A DNA stretch of 64,000 nucleotides, from positions 81,393 through 145,392 of the forward strand of contig NZ_JAHXBF010000026.1 in assembly GCF_020103695.1 (NCBI RefSeq). The letters run 5' to 3'. Below the pieces are notes generated by a model. That model searched no databases. It was not told the DNA's origin and saw only the letters and a program-made list of their open reading frames with translations. Made by a program: the position numbers and the translations under genes. This document shows, piece by piece, positions 16,414 to 25,604 of the stretch. The stretch's first letter is position 1; the number at the start of each line of letters is the position of its first letter. The DNA comes from Hyalangium versicolor. Its GTDB lineage: Bacteria > Myxococcota > Myxococcia > Myxococcales > Myxococcaceae.

Positions 16414-17729
16414 GGGCAGGTGCCTCTGAGCGCGTCTCTCTCAACGCGGTCGATGCGGGGTGCGCGGAGGAGCCGCGCTGCGATGAGCGCGGCGGAGAGC
16501 ACGACGAGCGTGCTCACGAGGAACACCGAGGACAGGCCTGTTCGGCCTGCGAGCAGACCCAACGCTGGGTTCGAGAGTCCCAGTGACAGATCGAGAAAGG
16601 CCGAGAATGCGCCCATCGCGAGGCCGAGGCTCTCAGGGGGCGCGCGGCGGACGGCCTCCACGCCGAAGCCGGGGTACACGAGCGAGTAGCCCAGTCCGGT
16701 CACCGCCGAGCCCATGAACACCAGGAAGGGCGTCGGCGCGAGCCAGATCATCGCGAGGCCGGCCGCTTCGATCACCACGCAGACCAGCGCGACCCGGGCT
16801 CCCCCGAGCTTGTCCGGCAGGTGACCGAAGAAGACGCGCCCGAGGATGAAGAAGACGCTCACCGCGGTGAAGGCGATCCACGCCGAACTCCAACCGCGCT
16901 CCGAAAACATCAGCGCGCCGAACGTGGTGATCGTGCCGAAGCCGACGGCGGTCAGCGCCAGGCCAAACCCTGGGACCGATACGGCACCGAGCACACGGGT
17001 GATCGGTGGCCTCGCAGTCCCCGAGGCAGGGACCGAGGGGAGTGGCACAACCAGGAACAGCGCCAGGAGGGGCAGCAGCATCGTCGCGAGTGCGATCGCC
17101 GCGAAGCCATGACTGGCGTACAGCGCAGTGCCTGCTGGAGCACCGGCTGCATATGCGGCCCACAGCGCGGTCCCGACCCAGGCAATCACCTTTCCCGCAT
17201 GGCGTGTTCCTCCGAGCACGAGCCCCAAACTCAGGGCTCCAGTGATCACGAAGCTCTCCACTCCGCCGAGCAGGACCCGGCCGACGAGCAGGAGCCCGAG
17301 CGCCACATTGGGTGCGCGGACGAACTGAAGCGAGACGAGGTAGAGCAGGCCGGCAGCCGCGCCCAAGAGCAATCCCACGACCATTGCGCGCCTGGCGCCG
17401 CGGGTGTCGGCGTAACGGCCGGACCAGAAGCGCGAGATGAGCGCCGCGGCGAACTCGATGCCCGCAGCCACGCCGACCATGAAGGTGCTGAGCCCCAGCC
17501 CGTCATGCACGTACAGCGGCAACACCGGCATGGCGATGCCGATGATCAGGTAGGCGACGAAGACGACGGCCATGATCGGAGCCAGCGCACGCACCACGTG
17601 GGTCGCCTCCATCCGGCGTCCTGCCGCAGAGGCCCCACCGGACGCCTGGATACCCGGTGGCTGGTAGGCGCCCCGTCCGGGTGGCTGCTCGCTCGCCGGG
17701 CGGGCGTTGTCGTGGAGTGGCATGCCCAT
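16410..17729 (-). CDS. MFS exporter
   Basis: A 439-residue major facilitator with a Pro/Gly/Ala-rich cytoplasmic N-terminus (about 1-45) and about 12 transmembrane helices. The loop 2-3 motif appears as RFWSGRYADTRGARRAM (G-x3-D-x2-G-x-R-like). It resembles arabinose/drug efflux permeases. It is the first gene of a two-gene operon with the cupin. It is divergent from the second LysR gene across about 215 bp, so regulation by that LysR is likely but unproven. Substrate unknown. Confidence 0.9.
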   Translation of the reverse strand: MGMPLHDNARPASEQPPGRGAYQPPGIQASGGASAAGRRMEATHVVRALAPIMAVVFVAYLIIGIAMPVLPLYVHDGLGLSTFMVGVAAGIEFAAALISRFWSGRYADTRGARRAMVVGLLLGAAAGLLYLVSLQFVRAPNVALGLLLVGRVLLGGVESFVITGALSLGLVLGGTRHAGKVIAWVGTALWAAYAAGAPAGTALYASHGFAAIALATMLLPLLALFLVVPLPSVPASGTARPPITRVLGAVSVPGFGLALTAVGFGTITTFGALMFSERGWSSAWIAFTAVSVFFILGRVFFGHLPDKLGGARVALVCVVIEAAGLAMIWLAPTPFLVFMGSAVTGLGYSLVYPGFGVEAVRRAPPESLGLAMGAFSAFLDLSLGLSNPALGLLAGRTGLSSVFLVSTLVVLSAALIAARLLRAPRIDRVERDALRGTCP

Positions 17730-17945
17730 GTCTCGCTCTCGGTGAAGCTCGGGGGCGTGTGTCCCCGTTCACGACAAGAGATACGGAGGAGTCACGGGCT
17801 CAACTACTGGTGCCAATAGCAATGGCCTGTTCAGCGTAGCTTTACAATGATCCCCGGAGTGGGGTGCTACTTCGTCCCTGCTGGCATTCGCGTGGGTGCC
17901 AGCCGGCTCGGTCCCGAGGCTCGGCGGAGCCGAGGAGGCACTGAT

Positions 17946-18851
17946 ATGGATACGACGCTCCTGCCGCAGCTGCAGGTCTTTCTGGTGGTGGCGCGCCTGC
18001 GCAGCTTCAGCGGCGCGGCCCGCGAGCTCGGAGTCACCCGATCCGCGGTGAGCCAGGCGGTGCGGCAGCTCGAGGAACAGTTACGTGTGGTGCTCCTGAC
18101 TCGCACGACCCGGAGCGTGGCGCTGACCGACGTAGGCCGGAAGCTGGTCGAGACGGCTGGGCCTGGTCTGGCGCAGACGCTCACCGCGGTGAAGGAGCTC
18201 TCCGCTCAGCCCGGTGAGATCGTGGGCAGGTTGCGGCTCTCCGTGTCGCGAGCCTCCGTGCCACATGTGATCGAACCCGTCCTCCCTGCGTTCCGCGCGC
18301 GCCACCCGCGCGTGGAGGTTGAAGTGGTGATCGAAGAGCGGCTCGTCGACATCGTCGCGGAGGGCTACGACGCGGGCGTGCGACACAGCGAGGCCATTGA
18401 GCGTGACATGGTGCAGGTCCGGCTTACGGGCCCGTTTCGCTTCGTCGTGGTGGGCTCACCTGAGTACCTGGCTCGGCACGGAGTGCCTCAGCGTCCCGAA
18501 GATCTGCTGCGCCACGAGTGCATCACCTTCCGCTCTCAGACCACCGGAGCGCTCTACGCCTGGGAACTGGAGCGGGGGCGGAAGACGTGGCGCGTGCCGG
18601 TTCGCGGAGGCGTCGTCACGAACGATGGTCCGCTGTGTGTGTCGATGGCCAGGTTGGGCTTGGGGCTCGCCTACGCGTTCGAGCCCATGGTCATGGAGGA
18701 TGTGCGCAATGGGCAGCTTCAGCAGGTGCTGGAGCCCTACGCGGCCACCGTGCCCGGCTACTATCTCTATTTCCCGAGCCGCGCACAGCGCACTCCTGCC
18801 CTTCGTGCCTTCGTGGACTCAGCCAGGGAGTCGATCGCGCAGGGAAGGTGA
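17946..18851 (+). CDS. LysR-family transcriptional regulator (paralog 2)
   Basis: A 301-residue LysR regulator, HTH at about 1-65 and effector domain at about 90-295, closely similar to the protein encoded at 13700-14650. Shared segments include ARLRSFSGAARELGV and VVLLTRTTRSV. The ATG at 17946 has GAGGAGG seven bases upstream; an in-frame ATG at 17847 has no such support. It is divergent from the MFS-cupin operon, its probable target. I did not find the CTTAAG element of the first LysR region here, so operator specificity may have diverged. Confidence 0.92.
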   Translation: MDTTLLPQLQVFLVVARLRSFSGAARELGVTRSAVSQAVRQLEEQLRVVLLTRTTRSVALTDVGRKLVETAGPGLAQTLTAVKELSAQPGEIVGRLRLSVSRASVPHVIEPVLPAFRARHPRVEVEVVIEERLVDIVAEGYDAGVRHSEAIERDMVQVRLTGPFRFVVVGSPEYLARHGVPQRPEDLLRHECITFRSQTTGALYAWELERGRKTWRVPVRGGVVTNDGPLCVSMARLGLGLAYAFEPMVMEDVRNGQLQQVLEPYAATVPGYYLYFPSRAQRTPALRAFVDSARESIAQGR

Positions 18852-18906
18852 GCCGAGCCCGAACGCTGCCCCCAGACCTCAGGCTCCCAGTAGAACCCGT
18901 GGTGCG

Positions 18907-21051
18907 CTACTGCGTCGGAGCGGCCTGAACCGCGTCCGGAGGAGGCGAGGGCAGCGCGCTCAGCTCTTTGACCCGCACCACCGCAGTCTCAGCCGCCGCG
19001 GTATTCCCAGCCTCCTGTTCGCGGATGGCCAGCGCGCGCCACAGGCCCGGCGCTCCCGGGTGCAGCTTCACGGCGATCTGCAATATCCCGAGCCCCACGG
19101 GAGCATGCTTCGCCCGCGCGAGGAGCTTCTCGGGAGCGAGCGCGTCGGGGCCCGCAGGCCTTTCGAAGGCGCGTCGGTAAAGCAGCTCCGCGGCCTCGGT
19201 GTCCCCCGCCAGGAGGAACTGGTCCGCTCGGGCAAGCAGTGTGGGAATAGAGCCTGGGTGGTTCTTCAGTGCCCAGTCGAGCAGCCGCGCCGCCTGCTCG
19301 GGAGCCGTCTTCGGCGCCTTCGCCATTTCGAGCACCTCCTCGGAGTAGTCGGGGTGCACCGGCGCGTCCTGGAGCACTTTCTGGAGTGTCTCCAACGCCA
19401 GCGGCAGGTCCGGGACAGAGCGCAGGGACACCTTGCGCAGCTCTGGCGCGTTCGCCTTCCGCCACGGCCCCACCAGCCGCGCGATCTCCGAACGCACGCC
19501 AGGGGAGAAGCGGAGCTCCTCGGGACAGTGCTCCTTCTCACACGCGCGCAGGTAGTCCTCGAAGAAGGGCAGGGCGCCTTCGGCGGGATAGGCGGCCAGC
19601 GCCTCGGGCCCGAGCGCTGAGGCGATCCGCTCCGCCATCTGCACGCCTACCCGGATGAACAGCTTCCCGGTGCGCGGATGGTGCGCCTGCTTCAGCAGCT
19701 TCTGCGCGGCGCGGAGGTCTGTGGTGATGGCCTCCCGGGACAGCAGTTGGGAGGCCTCGGCGAAGGCGCTCGGGAGATCTCCGGGCTCGGGGAGGTTCCC
19801 CAGTCCCGCTTGGTGGAAAGTGTAGAAGGCGCGGCCGTACGAGAAGATCCGGTACAAGCCCTCATGGAGCACCTCGTCCACCGGGTCCGTCGCGTAGACG
19901 GGCCGCCTGCGTGTTCCTCCCTCCAGGAGCACCTCCAGCAGCGAGCTGTAGATGTCTCGCAGCAGGTCCGCCTGGTCCTCGACATTCGATTCCAGCGCGA
20001 TCACCAGCCGCTCCGCGGGGATGATCAGCAGGAAGGTGCTCGTCTCGGGCTGGCCTCCCGCGTGCGCGACGACGTAGTGGCCTCGGAGCGGGTAGGTGGC
20101 GAACCCCATTCCGTAGTCCGTCAGCCTGCCATCCCGCGTCTCCATCGACACCTGCATCATGCGGCCCGTCTCGGGCTTCACGAGCGTGCTGGCCATCACC
20201 GCGCGCCCGAACGCGAGCAGATCCACCACCGACGCCCGGCCACCTCCGCCGCCAAAGCGCGATGAGACATCCAGCGGAAAGGAATGGGCGAGGCCGCTGG
20301 ACGTGGGCCGGTAGCCCACCGCCTGCCATGCATCCCGCGTCTTGAAATCATCCAGCGCCGCGTGCTGCATCCCTGCGGGCCCGAAGACGTGCTGCTGCAG
20401 GTACTTCCCGAACGGCATCCCCGAGGCCCGCTCGACGAGCGCCCAGAGGAGGTTGTAGCCGTACGAGCTGTAGGTGAACTCGGTGCCGGGCTCGACCACC
20501 AGCGGCCAATCCTTGAAGATCGCGAGCGCCTCGGCGGTGGTCATCCGCTTCGTCACCCGGTGCTCCTTCGGATCCTTGTAGTGGCTCACCCCGCCCAGGT
20601 GCCCGAGCAGCTGCCGCACCGTGACGGGCCACGGTTTCGCGGGGAACTCCGGCACCCACTTGCGGATGTCGTCGTCCAGCGACACCGTGCCGGCCTCCAC
20701 CAGTTGCAGCACGCAGAGGGCGGTGAAGGACTTGGTGATGGAGGCCGTGCGGTAGGTGGTCCTTGGCGTCGCCCGGAGCCGCTTCTCGATGTCGCGGAAG
20801 CCGAAGCCTCCCGTCCACGCGAGGTCTCCCTTGGCGATGCCCACCGACAGCCCGCCCAGGAGCCGGCCCTCGAACTGCTCGCGGATCCGGGCCTCCAGGG
20901 CTCGTGCCACCTCGGGGGGGAACGCCTCCGTGCCAGGCGGGAGCTGCGCGGGAGCAGGCTTGGCCCGCGGCTGGGCGGCGACCGCAGTGGATAGCAACAC
21001 CCCGAGCGCGAGCCACACGCCTGGGGAGAAGCCCGTTCTGGGTTGCCGCAT
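18907..21051 (-). CDS. Secreted serine hydrolase (beta-lactamase fold) with C-terminal TPR-like region
   Basis: A 714-residue exported protein with a signal peptide (about 1-27). The beta-lactamase/penicillin-binding-like domain spans about 45-390, with the SxxK nucleophile at Ser104-Lys107 (SITKS) and the second motif YGYN. A downstream AHAGG segment lies near the third-motif position. The C-terminal about 300 residues are helical and Leu/Ala-rich, consistent with TPR-type repeats. The family includes D-aminopeptidases, esterases and peptidoglycan-active enzymes. Its start shares one base with the stop of the SGNH hydrolase gene (TGATG), so both are coupled. Substrate unknown. Confidence 0.87.
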   Translation of the reverse strand: MRQPRTGFSPGVWLALGVLLSTAVAAQPRAKPAPAQLPPGTEAFPPEVARALEARIREQFEGRLLGGLSVGIAKGDLAWTGGFGFRDIEKRLRATPRTTYRTASITKSFTALCVLQLVEAGTVSLDDDIRKWVPEFPAKPWPVTVRQLLGHLGGVSHYKDPKEHRVTKRMTTAEALAIFKDWPLVVEPGTEFTYSSYGYNLLWALVERASGMPFGKYLQQHVFGPAGMQHAALDDFKTRDAWQAVGYRPTSSGLAHSFPLDVSSRFGGGGGRASVVDLLAFGRAVMASTLVKPETGRMMQVSMETRDGRLTDYGMGFATYPLRGHYVVAHAGGQPETSTFLLIIPAERLVIALESNVEDQADLLRDIYSSLLEVLLEGGTRRRPVYATDPVDEVLHEGLYRIFSYGRAFYTFHQAGLGNLPEPGDLPSAFAEASQLLSREAITTDLRAAQKLLKQAHHPRTGKLFIRVGVQMAERIASALGPEALAAYPAEGALPFFEDYLRACEKEHCPEELRFSPGVRSEIARLVGPWRKANAPELRKVSLRSVPDLPLALETLQKVLQDAPVHPDYSEEVLEMAKAPKTAPEQAARLLDWALKNHPGSIPTLLARADQFLLAGDTEAAELLYRRAFERPAGPDALAPEKLLARAKHAPVGLGILQIAVKLHPGAPGLWRALAIREQEAGNTAAAETAVVRVKELSALPSPPPDAVQAAPTQ

Positions 21052-22955
21052 CAGTGCGCTCTCCCGGCCGCGACGAGCGAGTCATGCCGGACGAGCTCGG
21101 CCAGGAGCCACGCGCCTACCGTGACGCCCCGGTCGATGGGATCCTGGAGGTCCGGAGGCAGGGGCGGCAGCGTGACAGGGAGGCACGTCTCTTCGCCCGG
21201 CGCCGCGTCTCGTGTGGAGACGAGCGAGGCGCAGCGCAGGCTCACCGGACCGGCCTTGGCGATGGAGCGGGGCAGGGCATGGGCGGCGCTGGGATCCAGC
21301 ACCAACCATCGCGCCTCCTCGGAGCGAGGCGTCCAGGCCCGCGTCGCGGCGAGCACTCGCTGGAAGCCGCGCGTCACCGGATCGCGAGGATCTCCAGGCA
21401 GCAGGGCCACCGGTGGCGCCTGCCGCCAGGGTTGGACTTCGTGGGGGAGCAGATCGCTTCCGACGAGCGTGGCCCAGGCCTCCGCCAGCGCGTAGGGCTG
21501 CTCGGCGCGCGGAGTCTCCGACCAGGACTTCAGGAGGGCATTGCCCAGCAGCGCCCCGAGCAGATCCAGCCCCTGGCCGCGCGGGTGCACCAGGTCTTCA
21601 TGCACCAGTCCTCGGGTCTGGAAGCGCTGCAGCGAGCCCGCGCCACCCATGGCAGCGAACATGTCGAAGAACGCGCAGCCCTCCTCCAGGGAGATCTTCC
21701 GCTCGAGTTCGATCACTTCCAGCAGTTCGGCTCGCTGCTGGAAGGGCCGAGCCGCACCCGGGCCCAGTACGGCATCGAGCGGCCCGACCATGAGGCACGC
21801 GGAGGCCGGGGCGGCCCGTTTGATGCGCTGGATGAACAGGTGCAGGTCTCGCTCGACCTTCTCGAAGGTGGAGCGCCCCCATTGGAGCCGCTTCACCTCA
21901 TTGCCTCCCAGCATGATGAGCACCAGGGTGGGATCGCGGGAGCGGAGCTGATCGGCCACCATTTCCTCTTCCGCGTGGAGGAAGAGGCTGGCATCCGCCG
22001 CGGGGACCCCCAGCGTGTCGAGCACGATGCCTGGGGTCGGCCGATCGAGCACGATGCCGTGGACGGCCGTGCCCTTCTTGTGGGCGATGATCTCCAGGGA
22101 GGTGCTGCCCTCGGGGAGCGTGAAGGCCGTCTGCTGCGAGTGGCCCTCGTTCTTGGGCGAAGTCTCCAGCAGGAGCTTGCCGTCGACGCGGAGTTCGATC
22201 GGGCCCGCGTCCTTGTCCACCCAGAATAGCGTGCCCTGTTTCTCTCCCGAGAGAGCGAAGCGCGCCCGCGCCCGAGGCGTGTCGGAGACGTGGACGACTC
22301 CGGCCATCCCGAGGGGCCAGGACGACGGTTGGATATCGCCCACCGTTCGGACGATCCATCCACTCGCCGAGTTGCCGGTGCGCACGCGGCCGCCGTAGTC
22401 CGCGATCCGATCGATGAGGAGCAGGCCCTGCCCGCCACTGCCGAACATGCGGCTCAGATCGTCCCGGACGATGTCGACGATGCGGTCCGAGGCGATGAGC
22501 GAGTTGCCGAACGCGGAGAGGGTGACTTTGGAAGCGCTGTTGCCCGAGCGCAGCCCGTCCAGCGCGGAGAAGAAGGGATCGAGCGTCGTGCGTGCGCAGA
22601 AGGGCCCTGCCCACTCGGTGCAGGGGTTCTCCACGGCGGCGCCGGGAGCCTTGAGCGCGGCGGCGAGCTTGAAGAGTTCCTGGTCTCGGTGCGTGGGCTC
22701 GGGCAGGCGGCGGGAAGGCAGCGGTGCCAGGGTACGAGCGATGGCCCTCGCGGCGGCGATTCGAACGGACTCGCGATCCGCCGGCTCCGCCGAGGCAACG
22801 GCCGGAGCCGTGGGACGAGGCGTGGGATCGGGCGCACTGGAGGAGCGAAGGGAGACCAGCGCGATGCAGGCCACGCAGGATGCGGCCACGAAGGTGGCGA
22901 TCCGTTTCGAGGCCCGCAGGTGCTGTGGGATCCCCCCTTGGGGCTGAACGTCCAT
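21051..22955 (-). CDS. Membrane-anchored SGNH/GDSL-like hydrolase
   Basis: A 634-residue protein with an N-terminal membrane anchor (about 19-37) and an extracytoplasmic Pro/Ala-rich linker. The SGNH fold has block I as AFGNSLIASD with nucleophile Ser152, a GGNE segment as block III and DLVHP as block V (Asp-x-x-His). The middle includes a beta-rich insertion. SGNH enzymes of this kind deacetylate or esterify cell-surface polysaccharides or peptidoglycan. It is coupled to the serine hydrolase downstream, suggesting a joint envelope-modifying role. The ATG at 22953-22955 lacks a good ribosome site; an upstream ATG would cover the divergent promoter region. Confidence 0.82.
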   Translation of the reverse strand: MDVQPQGGIPQHLRASKRIATFVAASCVACIALVSLRSSSAPDPTPRPTAPAVASAEPADRESVRIAAARAIARTLAPLPSRRLPEPTHRDQELFKLAAALKAPGAAVENPCTEWAGPFCARTTLDPFFSALDGLRSGNSASKVTLSAFGNSLIASDRIVDIVRDDLSRMFGSGGQGLLLIDRIADYGGRVRTGNSASGWIVRTVGDIQPSSWPLGMAGVVHVSDTPRARARFALSGEKQGTLFWVDKDAGPIELRVDGKLLLETSPKNEGHSQQTAFTLPEGSTSLEIIAHKKGTAVHGIVLDRPTPGIVLDTLGVPAADASLFLHAEEEMVADQLRSRDPTLVLIMLGGNEVKRLQWGRSTFEKVERDLHLFIQRIKRAAPASACLMVGPLDAVLGPGAARPFQQRAELLEVIELERKISLEEGCAFFDMFAAMGGAGSLQRFQTRGLVHEDLVHPRGQGLDLLGALLGNALLKSWSETPRAEQPYALAEAWATLVGSDLLPHEVQPWRQAPPVALLPGDPRDPVTRGFQRVLAATRAWTPRSEEARWLVLDPSAAHALPRSIAKAGPVSLRCASLVSTRDAAPGEETCLPVTLPPLPPDLQDPIDRGVTVGAWLLAELVRHDSLVAAGRAH

Positions 22956-23072
22956 TGTCCGCAGTCTAGCCTCATGGAACGGACACGCGAGAGAGCGGCC
23001 AGGGGAGCGCGGCTTCCACTCCCAGTCCCAGTCTTCGAGGGGCATGGGGGAGGGGGCCCGCTGGTAGCCAGA

Positions 23073-23090
23073 TGTCAGGAAAACCTGACA
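23073..23090. promoter_or_regulatory. Inverted repeat TGTCAGG-AAAA-CCTGACA
   Basis: Perfect 7-bp arms around AAAA, located in the 228-bp divergent region between the SGNH hydrolase and the DUF885 lipoprotein, about 94 bp before the latter. Position and A-rich centre suggest a dimeric-regulator site. No regulator gene is adjacent. Confidence 0.5.
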
Positions 23091-23183
23091 AGGCAGGGGG
23101 TGTCCGGAGGGCACCGGGGGCAGGCCCTGCCGGGCTGCCGGATTTGCGCGAGCGAGAGCCTTGCGCGTGACAGAGTCCGGCGC

Positions 23184-24989
23184 ATGCACATGCGCTCCAC
23201 GCTCGTCCTGCTCGGGCTGATTGCCTCGGCCTGCGCTACCTCGTCTCCCACCGCAGGCTCCAGCTCCGCAGCCATTCCCGCGACCGCTCCGCAGTCGTCC
23301 GAGGATGCGCGCTTCACCGCGTTCCTGGAGGAGGAGTGGCAGTGGACGCTGAAGGATTCGCCGCTCTTCGCCACCGTCGTGGGCGACGAGCGCTACAACG
23401 ACCAGCTGGATGACCAGTCCATCGAGGCCATCGAGCGCCGCAAGCAGCACTTCCGCGAGCGGCTCGAGCGGCTGAAGGGCATTGACCGCGCGAAGCTCTC
23501 GGAGGCCCACCAGCTCGACTACGAGCTCTACCGCCTGGACACGGAGAACATCGTCGAGGGCCAGCGCTTCCCCGAGGAGTACCTGCAGATCAGCCAGCTC
23601 GGGGGCATCCACGACACGATGGCGCAGTTCGCGCAGATGGTGCCCAAGCGCAACGCGAAGGACTACGGGGACTTCGTGAAGCGGCTGCGGGCCGTGCCGG
23701 TGTCGGTGGACCAGGCGATTGCGTTGCTGCGCAAGGGCCTGGAGGCCCACGTGACGCCGCCTCGGGTGACGCTGAGGGACGTGGCAGGCCTCATCCAGAA
23801 CCAGATTGTGGAGGCTCCCGAGAAGAGCCCCATCTACCAGGCAGCCTTCCAGGGGTTCCCTCCCTCGCTGGGCACGGAGGAGGCGCGGCTGCGCTCGGAG
23901 GTGGCCGCCGCCATTCGCGAGGCAGTGGTGCCCGCCTATCGCAAGCTCCACACCTTCTTTGTGAACGAGTACCTGCCGCACACCCGTGAGCCGCTGGCGA
24001 TGTCTGCGTTGCCGGATGGCCAGGCCTGGTACGCGTTCCGGGTGAAGGACATGACCACCACGGACCTCGCTCCCGAGGCCATCCACCAATTGGGATTGTC
24101 AGAGGTGGCGCGCATCCGGGCGGAGATGGAGAAGGTGAAGGCGCAGGCGAAGTTCCAGGGCTCGCTGGCGGAGTTCAAGAAGTTCCTGTTCACGGACAAG
24201 CGCTTCATTTTCAGCTCGCGCCAGGCGCTGCTGATGACCTACCGGGATGTGGCCAAGCGGTTGGATCCGGAGCTGCCCAAGTTGTTCGGCACGCTGCCTC
24301 GGCTGCCGTATGGCGTGCGCCCGGTGCCTGAGTTCTCGGAGAAGACGGTGCCTGCGGGCTACTACAACCCGGGCTCGCTCGAGGCGGGCCGGGCCGGCTC
24401 CTTCTTCGTGAACGCTTATGATCTGCCCTCCCGGCCCTCCTGGCAGGTGGATGCGCTGGTGCTCCACGAGGCCGTGCCGGGCCACCATTTCCAGATCGCG
24501 CTCGCGCAGGAATTGGGGGACGTGCCCGCGTTCCGTCGCTACGGCGGCTATGGGGCCTATGTGGAGGGCTGGGGCCTCTACGCGGAGTCGCTCGGCGAGG
24601 AGCTCGGGGTGTACCAGGATCCGTACTCGAAGTTCGGCGGACTGGCCTCGGAGATGCTGCGCGCCGTCCGGCTCGTGGTGGACACGGGGCTCCACTCGAA
24701 GGGGTGGACGCGCGATCAGGCCATTGCGTACTTCCGGGAGAACTCCGGTGAGACCGAGAACGACATCATCGTCGAGGTGGACCGGTACATCGTCAACCCG
24801 GGGCAGGCGCTCTGCTACAAGCTCGGCGCGCTGAAGATCCAGGAGCTGCGTGCCTATGCCGCTCGCGAGCTGGGCTCGCGTTTCAACGTGCGCCGCTTCC
24901 ATGACCAGGTTCTCGGGGCCGGCGCGCTGCCCCTGCCCATCCTGGAGTCCCGCCTGAAGGCCTGGGTGGCTCGGGAGAAGGCGGGATGA
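23184..24989 (+). CDS. DUF885 family lipoprotein, putative metallopeptidase
   Basis: A 601-residue predicted lipoprotein (lipobox-like IASAC, Cys near residue 17) of the DUF885 family. The helical body carries HEAVPGHH (428-435), an HExxx-GH arrangement resembling the zinc site of M3-like peptidases, and a downstream GWGLYAESLGEE segment that would supply a Glu ligand. No activity is established for most of this family. The ATG at 23184 is followed two codons later by a second ATG; both are possible. Its last four bases overlap the start of cysC (ATGA). Confidence 0.87.
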   Translation: MHMRSTLVLLGLIASACATSSPTAGSSSAAIPATAPQSSEDARFTAFLEEEWQWTLKDSPLFATVVGDERYNDQLDDQSIEAIERRKQHFRERLERLKGIDRAKLSEAHQLDYELYRLDTENIVEGQRFPEEYLQISQLGGIHDTMAQFAQMVPKRNAKDYGDFVKRLRAVPVSVDQAIALLRKGLEAHVTPPRVTLRDVAGLIQNQIVEAPEKSPIYQAAFQGFPPSLGTEEARLRSEVAAAIREAVVPAYRKLHTFFVNEYLPHTREPLAMSALPDGQAWYAFRVKDMTTTDLAPEAIHQLGLSEVARIRAEMEKVKAQAKFQGSLAEFKKFLFTDKRFIFSSRQALLMTYRDVAKRLDPELPKLFGTLPRLPYGVRPVPEFSEKTVPAGYYNPGSLEAGRAGSFFVNAYDLPSRPSWQVDALVLHEAVPGHHFQIALAQELGDVPAFRRYGGYGAYVEGWGLYAESLGEELGVYQDPYSKFGGLASEMLRAVRLVVDTGLHSKGWTRDQAIAYFRENSGETENDIIVEVDRYIVNPGQALCYKLGALKIQELRAYAARELGSRFNVRRFHDQVLGAGALPLPILESRLKAWVAREKAG

Positions 24990-25579
24990 ATCACATGACG
25001 GGCTCGGAGGCGCGTGCTGGGGACATCTACAGAGGACTGCCGGTGGGTTTCATCCTCTGGTTCACCGGGCTGTCCGGCGCTGGCAAGAGCACTCTCGCCA
25101 GTGCCATCCAGAGCCGGCTGCGGATGACACGCCCGGTGGAAGTCCTGGATGGTGACGAGGTCCGCACCTTCCTCTCTCGCGGGCTCGGGTACTCGAAGCC
25201 GGACCGCAATGAGAACATCAGTCGCATCGGCTATGTCGCCCGCCTCCTCGCGCGTCACCGCGTGGCCGTCATCGTCGCGGCCATCTCTCCCTACCGCGAG
25301 TCCCGTGACGAAGTCCGGCAGTTGGCCATGGAGCAGGGGATTCCCTTCGTCGAAGTCTATGTGCAGGCTCGCCTCGAGACGCTCATCCGGCGCGACGTGA
25401 AGGGGCTCTACAGGAGGGCCCTGTCCGGAGAGATCCAGAACTTCACCGGTATCTCGGACCCTTATGAGTCCCCCGAGTCTCCCGAACTGGTGCTCCACAC
25501 CGACAGTGAGCCAGTGAACGAGAGCGTGGCGCGCATCCTGGATGCTTTGCGCACGCGCGGTCTGATCGCGCCTGATTGA
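24986..25579 (+). CDS. cysC: Adenylylsulfate kinase (APS kinase)
   Basis: A 197-residue P-loop kinase that phosphorylates adenosine 5'-phosphosulfate with ATP to give PAPS, used in sulfate reduction or as a sulfotransferase donor. Walker A GLSGAGKST is at 28-36; the APS-binding region follows with LDGDEVR and the basic-aromatic segment LGYSKPDRNENISR. Length is the normal stand-alone size. No sulfurylase (cysD/N) or sulfotransferase gene is near. Instead it is translationally coupled to a DUF885 lipoprotein, an odd pairing. Family assignment is firm. Confidence 0.93.
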   Translation: MNHMTGSEARAGDIYRGLPVGFILWFTGLSGAGKSTLASAIQSRLRMTRPVEVLDGDEVRTFLSRGLGYSKPDRNENISRIGYVARLLARHRVAVIVAAISPYRESRDEVRQLAMEQGIPFVEVYVQARLETLIRRDVKGLYRRALSGEIQNFTGISDPYESPESPELVLHTDSEPVNESVARILDALRTRGLIAPD

Positions 25580-25600
25580 GCCCTCGGAACCGGGGGGGCT
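25579..25600. terminator. GC hairpin between cysC and the transglutaminase gene
   Basis: AGCCCTC and the G-rich strand ending GGGCT form a seven-pair stem (one T-G pair) with a short loop, in the 25-bp gap between convergent genes. No T run. Confidence 0.45.
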
Positions 25601-25604
25601 TCGT

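Noticed and set aside
17800..17814. TGGCAC followed by GTTGA on the minus strand upstream of the MFS gene
   Set aside because: The spacer is one base too long and the -12 GC is missing.
22956..24089. Upstream extension of the SGNH hydrolase frame
   Set aside because: It runs antisense through the DUF885 gene and the divergent promoter; the membrane anchor starts at 22955.
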